The notes below the pieces were generated by a model, which was not told the DNA's origin, made no database searches, and saw only the letters and a list, made by a program, of their open reading frames with translations. The translations under genes and the position numbers were made by a program. A DNA stretch of 5,520 nt. Source: Cycloclasticus sp. GTDB lineage: Bacteria; Pseudomonadota; Gammaproteobacteria; Methylococcales; Cycloclasticaceae. Numbering within the stretch: position 1 is the stretch's first letter; the number at the start of each line of letters is the position of its first letter. This document shows positions 1 to 4,398 of this stretch, one piece after another. The stretch covers positions 1 to 5,520 of the forward strand of contig JAGPVU010000085.1 in assembly GCA_018066825.1 (NCBI GenBank), given 5' to 3'.

Positions 1-26
1 CCGCTCTTCAGCCTAATAACACGCAT
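1..26 (-). CDS. rseB: Probable start of RseB/MucB, the sigma-E regulatory periplasmic protein (partial)
   Basis: Only eight codons and two bases are visible, reading MRVIRLKS, before the window ends. This is the only minus-strand frame still open at the edge; the other two frames stop. It has an ATG preceded in frame by TAG three codons upstream, so no earlier start is possible. An AGG lies 8 bases before the ATG as a modest ribosome binding site. The basic N-terminus would suit the n-region of a signal peptide, as expected for periplasmic RseB/MucB. In the known rpoE-rseA-rseB order RseB binds the periplasmic part of RseA and protects it from proteolysis. The call rests on gene order, not on recognisable protein sequence, and the gap to rseA is 73 bases. 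Confidence 0.45.
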
Positions 27-72
27 ACCGTCAACCTACAGCCAACCCAAAAAATTCGACAACCATGGCTAT

Positions 73-98
73 TTAACCGAATGAATTAACCGATGAGC
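73..98. repeat. Short tandem direct repeat between rseA and the putative rseB
   Basis: TTAACCGA occurs at 73-80 and again at 86-93, so the repeat unit is 13 bases with the second half diverged. It covers most of the 5' part of the 73-base gap downstream of rseA. It may be a small duplication; no function is evident. Confidence 0.3.
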
Positions 99-99
99 A

Positions 100-579
100 T
101 TACTTTTCGAACGTGACAAAACGAACAGCTGGCGACCTATCTTCTTCTATAACCTCTTCTTCTTGTTGTAGTTTCTCAAGGGCCAGTTGTTGATTGTGCT
201 TGCCAACTGTACCAGTTGATGCTGTCGTTGGTGCTGTATAGGCAGTATCGCCCAATAAGTCGACCTTAGATAACATCACTGAAAAAATGACAAAGGATGC
301 TGCTAGGCCGACGGCAATATAGGTTTTATTGTTAAATTTATTTTTTTTGTTGGCAAATAGTATTGGCTCAACCGATAATTCCTGTTGAACATTTCTTAAG
401 AACGTATCGGGCGCCACAACAATGTCTTTGCTCAATGCCTCTCGAATGAGCGCATAACGATCAAATTGCTTATTCAAACTTTCGTTAACTTCAAACTCCT
501 TGAATAACTCAAGTGCGTCTTCTTGAGGCAACTCAAGATCTAATAAGGAGGAAAGGCGTTCTTTATGATCGTCATGCAT
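100..579 (-). CDS. rseA: Anti-sigma-E factor RseA (MucA-like), inner-membrane protein with short periplasmic tail
   Basis: This 159-residue protein is the likely anti-sigma factor that holds RpoE at the inner membrane until regulated proteolysis releases it. Residues 1-75 form an acidic, helical cytoplasmic domain beginning MHDDHKERLSSLLD, which resembles the RseA/MucA sigma-binding domain. Residues 86-103 (TYIAVGLAASFVIFSVML) are a single membrane helix. A Thr/Ala-rich linker follows (about 112-124), then an acidic Gln/Glu-rich segment (129-147) and the C-terminus SPAVRFVTFEK. The topology is cytoplasmic N-terminus and periplasmic C-terminus. The gene starts 20 bases after rpoE stops, so they are co-transcribed. 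The periplasmic part is only about 56 residues, and the whole protein is clearly shorter than E. coli RseA (216) or Pseudomonas MucA (194). In the family DegS/AlgW cuts the periplasmic part and RseP then cuts within the membrane. The identity rests on position, topology and the N-terminal domain. Confidence 0.88.
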   Translation of the reverse strand: MHDDHKERLSSLLDLELPQEDALELFKEFEVNESLNKQFDRYALIREALSKDIVVAPDTFLRNVQQELSVEPILFANKKNKFNNKTYIAVGLAASFVIFSVMLSKVDLLGDTAYTAPTTASTGTVGKHNQQLALEKLQQEEEVIEEDRSPAVRFVTFEK

Positions 580-599
580 ACACTATTCCATTAATCAGG

Positions 600-1178
600 T
601 TAGTTAAGCAAAGGCTCTATGATGGTGTCCACGGCTTCTCTGGCTCTAAATATTCTTGACCTAACTGTACCGACGGGGCAGTTCATCCTTGTTGCAATTT
701 GCTCATAACTCATACCATCAAGCTCTCGGTAGCTAATGGCTTCACGAAGTTCTTGAGGCAAATTTTTAATCGCTTGTTGAATCGTCATCCGAATTTCTTC
801 ACTGAGCAATAAGTGTTCAGGCGTATCGTTTTCCCTGAGTCGAAAAGAGTCTTCATAATTCTCTGCATCCATAACATCCAATTCATTGTCTGAAGAGCGC
901 CTCGCTCTTGCCACCAAATAATTTTTCGCCGTATTAACCGCTATCCGATACAGCCATGTATAAAAAGCGCTATCACCTCTAAAGTTTGGTAGGGCTTTAT
1001 ACGCCTTAATAAACGATTCTTGTGCCACATCTTGCGCCTCACCCGAATCACGAACATAACGAGCCACCAATTGAATAACACGCTGTTGATACTTTAAAAC
1101 AAGCTGGTCAAATGACTTTTTATCGCCTTGTTTCACGCGTATTATCAACCTCTGATCTTCTTGATCAGACACAGGCAC
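600..1178 (-). CDS. rpoE: RNA polymerase sigma-E factor RpoE (AlgU/RpoE, ECF02-type)
   Basis: This is a complete 192-residue extracytoplasmic-function sigma factor that directs RNA polymerase to envelope-stress promoters. Region 2 spans about residues 24-93 and includes FRGDSAFYTWLYRIAVNTAK, which is identical to E. coli RpoE as I recall it. Region 4 spans about 130-186 and includes RELDGMSYEQIA and the helix-turn-helix segment CPVGTVRSRIFRAREA. Length matches the family (about 191-193). The start is GTG at 1178, giving MPVSDQED. An in-frame TAA lies seven codons upstream, with no ATG, GTG or TTG between. An AAGGTGG Shine-Dalgarno sits 3 bases before the GTG. An ATG overlaps this GTG as ATGTG, but its frame stops after 11 codons. 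RseA follows 20 bases downstream. Activity is expected to be set by RseA. Transcription is probably autoregulated from the candidate sigma-E promoter at 1216-1243. Confidence 0.97.
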   Translation of the reverse strand: MPVSDQEDQRLIIRVKQGDKKSFDQLVLKYQQRVIQLVARYVRDSGEAQDVAQESFIKAYKALPNFRGDSAFYTWLYRIAVNTAKNYLVARARRSSDNELDVMDAENYEDSFRLRENDTPEHLLLSEEIRMTIQQAIKNLPQELREAISYRELDGMSYEQIATRMNCPVGTVRSRIFRAREAVDTIIEPLLN

Positions 1179-1181
1179 ATT

Positions 1182-1188
1182 CCACCTT
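1182..1188 (-). promoter_or_regulatory. Ribosome binding site deciding the rpoE GTG start
   Basis: The minus strand reads AAGGTGG here, six of seven matches to AAGGAGG. It lies 3 bases before the GTG at 1178 and 1 base before an overlapping out-of-frame ATG at 1180. The GTG frame encodes full-length RpoE, and the spacing, though short for both, is less tight for GTG. Confidence 0.6.
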
Positions 1189-1215
1189 GGGAGCAGTTAA
1201 TTTAATGCCTTGCTG

Positions 1216-1243
1216 TAGAGACAATGATATTATTGATGAGTTC
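1216..1243 (-). promoter_or_regulatory. Candidate sigma-E (RpoE/AlgU) autoregulatory promoter for rpoE
   Basis: The minus strand has GAACTC at 1243-1238, a 16-base spacer, then TCTCTA at 1221-1216. The known sigma-E/AlgU consensus is GAACTT, 16-17 bases, TCTGA. The -35 matches five of six positions and the -10 matches at least its TCT core. Transcription would begin near 1210 and give a leader of roughly 30 bases before the rpoE GTG. Autoregulation of rpoE/algU from such a promoter is well established in relatives; its use here is inferred. Confidence 0.6.
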
Positions 1244-1282
1244 AATTGTTGAAGATAAAAAAACAATTTTTTATTTAATCCG

Positions 1283-1288
1283 TATAAT
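1283..1288 (+). promoter_or_regulatory. Candidate -10 element for nadB
   Basis: A perfect TATAAT lies about 58 bases before the nadB start. The hexamer 17 bases upstream is AAAACA, a poor -35, and there is no TG extension. A start near 1295 would give a leader of about 50 bases. The surrounding region is AT-rich, so a chance match is possible. Confidence 0.35.
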
Positions 1289-1306
1289 TTAACGATGCTT
1301 TTCTTC

Positions 1307-1336
1307 ATTATGACCTTTTGTCGTTGATCTAATCAA
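1307..1336 (-). promoter_or_regulatory. Possible housekeeping (sigma-70) promoter for rpoE
   Basis: The minus strand has TTGATT at 1336-1331 and CATAAT at 1312-1307, separated by 18 bases. They match the housekeeping consensus hexamers TTGACA and TATAAT at four and five positions. It would provide a distal, stress-independent promoter upstream of the sigma-E candidate, an arrangement known for rpoE in other bacteria. It lies in AT-rich DNA, so confidence is low. Confidence 0.3.
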
Positions 1337-1345
1337 ATTAATATC

Positions 1346-2947
1346 ATGTCAGATACCAATTTTACTTTTGATGTCATCATCGTAGGCAGTGGTGCCGCAG
1401 GCTTAGGGCTTGCTCTATCTATGCCCACCCACCTTAAAATTGCGATTCTTTCAAAACTCAGCATGCACGAAAGCAGCACTTATTACGCACAGGGAGGTAT
1501 TTCTGCAGTGCTTGATGAATTGGACAGCACTGATTCACACAAGCGAGATACCATAAAAGCAGGCGCCGGTTTATGCCATGAGGATATCGTTGAATTGGTA
1601 GTCTCTAAAGGAAAGGCCAGTATCGACTGGTTGATGGAAAACAAGGTGCAGTTTTCTTTTGATGACAGTGAGCATTCTGATAACAAATTGCATTTAACGC
1701 GTGAAGGCGGCCATTCACACCGACGCGTAGTTCACGCCGATGATTCAACTGGCCGCGCGGTACAAACGGCTTTATGTGACCAAGTTGTAGGCCGAGATAA
1801 TATTAAACTTTTTGAACACCATAACGTGATTGATTTGGTGTGCAACACTGACAGACATACAACTAAAAAAAGCATTTCAGGCTGTTACGTCTTAGATACT
1901 AAAAAAGACACCATATTCAGCATGCGCGCACCCTGCGTCGCCTTGGCGACCGGTGGCGCCAGTAAAGTCTACTTGTACACCAGCAACCCAGACGTATCAA
2001 CAGGCGATGGCATCGCGATGGCTTGGCGTGCAGGCTGCCGCGTTGCGAATATGGAGTTTATGCAATTTCATCCAACTTGTTTATTTCATCCACAAGCAAA
2101 ATCTTTTTTATTAAGCGAGGCAATTCGTGGCGAAGGCGGTTTATTGTTGTTACCGGATGGCTCTCGGTTTATGCCTAATTTTGATAAACGCGCAGAGTTA
2201 GCGCCCCGCGATATCGTTGCTAGGGCCATTGATCATGAAATGAAACGACTCGGGGTCTCTTCGGTCTTTTTAGACATTAGCCACCGCACGGCTAAATTCA
2301 CTAAATCGCACTTCCCAATGCTTTATGAAAGATGTCTCGCGTTTGGCTTTGATATGACCAAAGACCCCCTACCCGTTGTTCCAGCGGCACACTATACCTG
2401 CGGCGGCGTGATGACAGACAAGCAAGGACTAACCGACATCGGCGGCCTGTATGCAATTGGCGAAACCGCCTTTACTGGTCTTCACGGGGCTAACCGAATG
2501 GCGAGTAACTCGATCTTAGAGTGCCTAGTGTTTGCCCAACAAGCCAGCGAAGCCATTACAGATTTTCTTAAACAAAATCCTAAACCCTCCACTATAAGGC
2601 CCTGGGATGATTCAAAAGTTATTAATTCTGATGAAGCCATCGTGGTATCGCATAACTGGGCAGAGCTACGCCAGTTTATGTGGGATTATGTTGGCATTGT
2701 ACGTTCGACCAAGCGTTTACAACGAGCGAAAAACCGCATTACCTTATTGAGTAAAGAAATCGAGGATTATTACGTTAATTTCCACGTGACCAATGATTTT
2801 TTAGAGTTACGCAATCTGGTTCAGGCGGCCGAATTAATTGTAGACAGTGCCCTGCTAAGAAAGGAGAGCCGCGGCCTACATTACACCTTGGATTTCCCAC
2901 TTCTAGATGATGAACGATTCAAAAAAGACACCATTCTTACCCCTTAA
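1346..2947 (+). CDS. nadB: L-aspartate oxidase NadB
   Basis: This complete 533-residue cytoplasmic flavoenzyme oxidises L-aspartate to iminoaspartate, the first step of de novo NAD synthesis; NadA uses the product. The FAD-binding glycine motif GSGAAG is at residues 14-19. The substrate-site residues of E. coli NadB have counterparts at E120 (LTREGGHSHRR), H242 (FHPT), R288 (APRDIVAR), H349 (AAHYTCGG) and R384 (GANRMASNS). The C-terminal helical domain carries WDYVGIVRSTKRL (446-458) and RKESRGLHYTLDFP (505-518). At the position of the FAD-linking histidine of SdhA this protein has Ser (ESSTYYAQGG), consistent with non-covalent FAD. The ATG at 1346 is the first possible start, because an in-frame TGA lies seven codons upstream. 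No clear Shine-Dalgarno precedes it. The gene diverges from rpoE, and its last 11 bases overlap ygfX on the other strand. Confidence 0.98.
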   Translation: MSDTNFTFDVIIVGSGAAGLGLALSMPTHLKIAILSKLSMHESSTYYAQGGISAVLDELDSTDSHKRDTIKAGAGLCHEDIVELVVSKGKASIDWLMENKVQFSFDDSEHSDNKLHLTREGGHSHRRVVHADDSTGRAVQTALCDQVVGRDNIKLFEHHNVIDLVCNTDRHTTKKSISGCYVLDTKKDTIFSMRAPCVALATGGASKVYLYTSNPDVSTGDGIAMAWRAGCRVANMEFMQFHPTCLFHPQAKSFLLSEAIRGEGGLLLLPDGSRFMPNFDKRAELAPRDIVARAIDHEMKRLGVSSVFLDISHRTAKFTKSHFPMLYERCLAFGFDMTKDPLPVVPAAHYTCGGVMTDKQGLTDIGGLYAIGETAFTGLHGANRMASNSILECLVFAQQASEAITDFLKQNPKPSTIRPWDDSKVINSDEAIVVSHNWAELRQFMWDYVGIVRSTKRLQRAKNRITLLSKEIEDYYVNFHVTNDFLELRNLVQAAELIVDSALLRKESRGLHYTLDFPLLDDERFKKDTILTP

Positions 2948-3407
2948 CAGCCATTAATTTTTCGCCATAGAGCGTCAGCGTCATACGCAACCGCCGATTA
3001 TCTTCGCAGCTCATCGAATCACTCAATAAAACGATGTTTATGCGTTTTTTCTTGCTCGCAAAATGCAGAAAGAGAAAGGGGCCTATGATAGCGCTTGTAG
3101 AACTTAGTGAACACAATATTGAGCTGCCCTTATCATCGATTAATTGCCAAAAGCCATCAGCGTTGCAGCGTATACGACTAAAGCCTTTGTATAGCCATTT
3201 GGTCGTACTAAATATTCGTAGTAGGTATATAAAAAGCGCTAAAGACAACGCCGTTTTTACGCCGATAGTCAGGCCATTGATCCAACATGAAAGAAAAGCA
3301 AAGCCAAACACAAGCATCAGCAACAACGTTAGCCTAGTTGATTTTTGTAGCTTTATTTCAAATGTCGGAATGGATTTTTTCAACGATACAGGCCACCACA
3401 GGGTCAT
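2937..3407 (-). CDS. ygfX: YgfX/CptA-family membrane protein
   Basis: This small inner-membrane protein lies directly after sdhE, the usual place for ygfX. Counting from the ATG at 3422 (161 residues), two membrane helices lie at about 31-48 and 54-71. A cytoplasmic C-terminal part includes a short Trp/Asp-rich strand region (FWQLIDDKG) and the motif DSMSCEDNRRLRMTL (135-149), which resembles the DSxxxxxFRRLR motif near the YgfX C-terminus. The start is uncertain: ATG 3422 overlaps sdhE by 65 bases, ATG 3407 by 50, and TTG 3383 by 26. Comparison with relatives, whose first helix follows soon after the N-terminus, favours 3407 or 3383. E. coli YgfX (CptA) was reported as a toxin acting on FtsZ and MreB and countered by YgfY (SdhE), but SdhE is now mainly known as a flavinylation factor. 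The role of YgfX remains unsettled. Confidence 0.75.
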   Translation of the reverse strand: MTLWWPVSLKKSIPTFEIKLQKSTRLTLLLMLVFGFAFLSCWINGLTIGVKTALSLALFIYLLRIFSTTKWLYKGFSRIRCNADGFWQLIDDKGSSILCSLSSTSAIIGPFLFLHFASKKKRINIVLLSDSMSCEDNRRLRMTLTLYGEKLMAVKG

Positions 3408-3594
3408 CGGGTATGTCGCCATACAGCATAAAACCTAATATCACTGGGTCTTCGATCTCAAGCAGGCGATTAAACGCTTGTTTTTCTTCACCTGTCAGAC
3501 CATCGTATGAAGACTCAACAAAGCGGGTAAATAAAACGTCAAGCTCCTTAACGCCACGACGGCAACGCCAAAGGAGCTTAGATTTTTCGGACAT
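3358..3594 (-). CDS. sdhE: FAD assembly factor SdhE (YgfY/CptB)
   Basis: This 78-residue cytoplasmic protein promotes covalent attachment of FAD to the flavoprotein subunit SdhA. The family signature RGxxE is visible as R13-G14-V15-K16-E17 within WRCRRGVKELD. It is followed by the conserved stretches GLTGEEKQAFNRLLEIEDP (32-50) and the hydrophobic LGFMLYG (53-59). E. coli SdhE has 88 residues, so this copy is slightly shorter at the C-terminus. Its ATG shares a base with the sdhB stop as TAATG, and only weak Shine-Dalgarno-like bases precede it, so translation is probably coupled to sdhB. Position directly behind sdhAB matches its client, SdhA. YgfX overlaps its 3' end. The same family was once described as an antitoxin (CptB). 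Confidence 0.95.
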   Translation of the reverse strand: MSEKSKLLWRCRRGVKELDVLFTRFVESSYDGLTGEEKQAFNRLLEIEDPVILGFMLYGDIPDDPVVACIVEKIHSDI

Positions 3595-4379
3595 TAGGCG
3601 ATCTTACGCTCAACCAACAGCTTTTTAATTTCCGCGATAGCTTTAGCAGGGTTCAAGCCTTTAGGGCAGGTTTCGGTACAGTTCATGATGGTATGACAGC
3701 GGTATAGTTTAAACGGATCTTCCAATTCATCTAAACGTTCGCCCGCATTTTCATCACGCGAGTCCGCTAACCAACGGTAAGCCTGTAATAAAATAGCAGG
3801 ACCTAGGTAACGGTCACCATTCCACCAGTAACTGGGGCATGAGGTTGAGCAACAAGCGCACAAGATACATTCATATAAGCCATCTAATTTAGCGCGCTCT
3901 TCTTTTGACTGAAGGCGTTCTTTATCGGGTGGCGGTGGTGTCGTCGATTGAATCCAAGGCTTAATAGAAGCATATTGCGCATAAAAGTGCGTTAAATCCG
4001 GCACAATATCTTTAACTACCGGCATATGTGGTAAAGGATAAATCTTAATCGGCCCTTTAATGTCGGAAATATCTTTGGTGCAAGCGAGGGTGTTGCGGCC
4101 ATTGATATTCATCGAGCAAGAGCCACAAATCCCTTCACGACAAGAACGTCTAAAGGTTAAGGTAGGATCGATTTCATTTTTGATTTTGATAATAGCATCC
4201 AGCACCATCGGACCACAGGTATCTAAATCAAGGATGTATTTGTCTAAACGCGGGTTTTCACCGCTATCGGGGTCCCAACGATAAACATGAACCTCTTGTA
4301 CGTTGGTTGCACCCTCCGGCGCTGGGTACGTTTTCCCTTCTTGGACGACAGAGTTTTTTGGAAGTGTAAATTCAGCCAT
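3594..4379 (-). CDS. sdhB: Succinate dehydrogenase iron-sulfur subunit SdhB
   Basis: This 261-residue subunit of complex II passes electrons from the SdhA flavin to ubiquinone through three iron-sulfur centres. The 2Fe-2S ligands are C80, C85, C88 and C100 (SCREGICGSC...LAC). By comparison with E. coli, the 4Fe-4S ligands are C171, C174, C177 and C238, and the 3Fe-4S ligands are C181, C228 and C234 (CILCACCSTSC and RCHTIMNCTETCPKG). W185-W186 and H229 match the quinone-site region of E. coli SdhB. The third 2Fe-2S ligand is Cys, where E. coli has Asp. There is an N-terminal extension of about 25 residues and a TTPPPPDKERLQS loop (146-158). Together these mark it as the alphaproteobacterial/mitochondrial type. 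It starts 19 bases after sdhA ends, behind a good Shine-Dalgarno, and overlaps sdhE by one base. Confidence 0.98.
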   Translation of the reverse strand: MAEFTLPKNSVVQEGKTYPAPEGATNVQEVHVYRWDPDSGENPRLDKYILDLDTCGPMVLDAIIKIKNEIDPTLTFRRSCREGICGSCSMNINGRNTLACTKDISDIKGPIKIYPLPHMPVVKDIVPDLTHFYAQYASIKPWIQSTTPPPPDKERLQSKEERAKLDGLYECILCACCSTSCPSYWWNGDRYLGPAILLQAYRWLADSRDENAGERLDELEDPFKLYRCHTIMNCTETCPKGLNPAKAIAEIKKLLVERKIA

Positions 4380-4387
4380 TTCTTAAT

Positions 4388-4391
4388 CCTC
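4388..4391 (-). promoter_or_regulatory. Ribosome binding site of sdhB
   Basis: The minus strand reads GAGG 8 bases before the sdhB ATG at 4379, inside the 19-base gap after sdhA. It is a good Shine-Dalgarno at normal spacing and allows sdhB to initiate independently, unlike the coupled sdhE start. Confidence 0.6.
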
Positions 4392-4398
4392 GTTAAAC

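Noticed and set aside
1..84. Plus-strand frame open from the window edge to a TGA
   Set aside because: It has no recognisable content and is opposite the rseA-rseB junction, where the minus-strand ATG at 26 fits the expected gene order better.
100..579. rseA truncated by a frameshift, as in mucoid mucA mutants
   Set aside because: The other frames downstream of the stop give only short peptides with stops and nothing like a MucA C-terminus, and the tail SPAVRFVTFEK looks like a natural end.
1483..1686. Minus-strand open frame of 67 codons inside nadB
   Set aside because: It lies within a region of nadB that is well conserved with E. coli NadB; it is a shadow frame.
2900..2990. Bidirectional terminator at the nadB/ygfX junction
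   Set aside because: I looked for a GC-rich inverted repeat with flanking T or A runs. I found only a direct repeat of GCCAT and no convincing stem.
3034..3438. Plus-strand open frame of 134 codons opposite ygfX and sdhE
   Set aside because: It is antisense to ygfX and the sdhE 3' end, has no recognisable protein motif, and ygfX shows membrane helices and a family motif in this stretch.
2937..3594. CptB/CptA toxin-antitoxin pair as the main interpretation
   Set aside because: The sdhE location behind sdhAB and its RGxxE motif support the flavinylation role; the toxin-antitoxin proposal for this pair rests on E. coli reports and is not shown by this sequence.
3338..3628. Plus-strand open frame of 96 codons opposite sdhE
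   Set aside because: It runs opposite sdhE, which has the clear RGxxE signature and translational coupling to sdhB; the product is Ser/Arg-rich with no family resemblance.
4060..4284. Plus-strand open frame opposite sdhB, and similar ones at 4487-4711 (plus) and 4383-4571 (minus) over sdhA
   Set aside because: All lie over strongly conserved sdhB or sdhA coding sequence and show no independent support.
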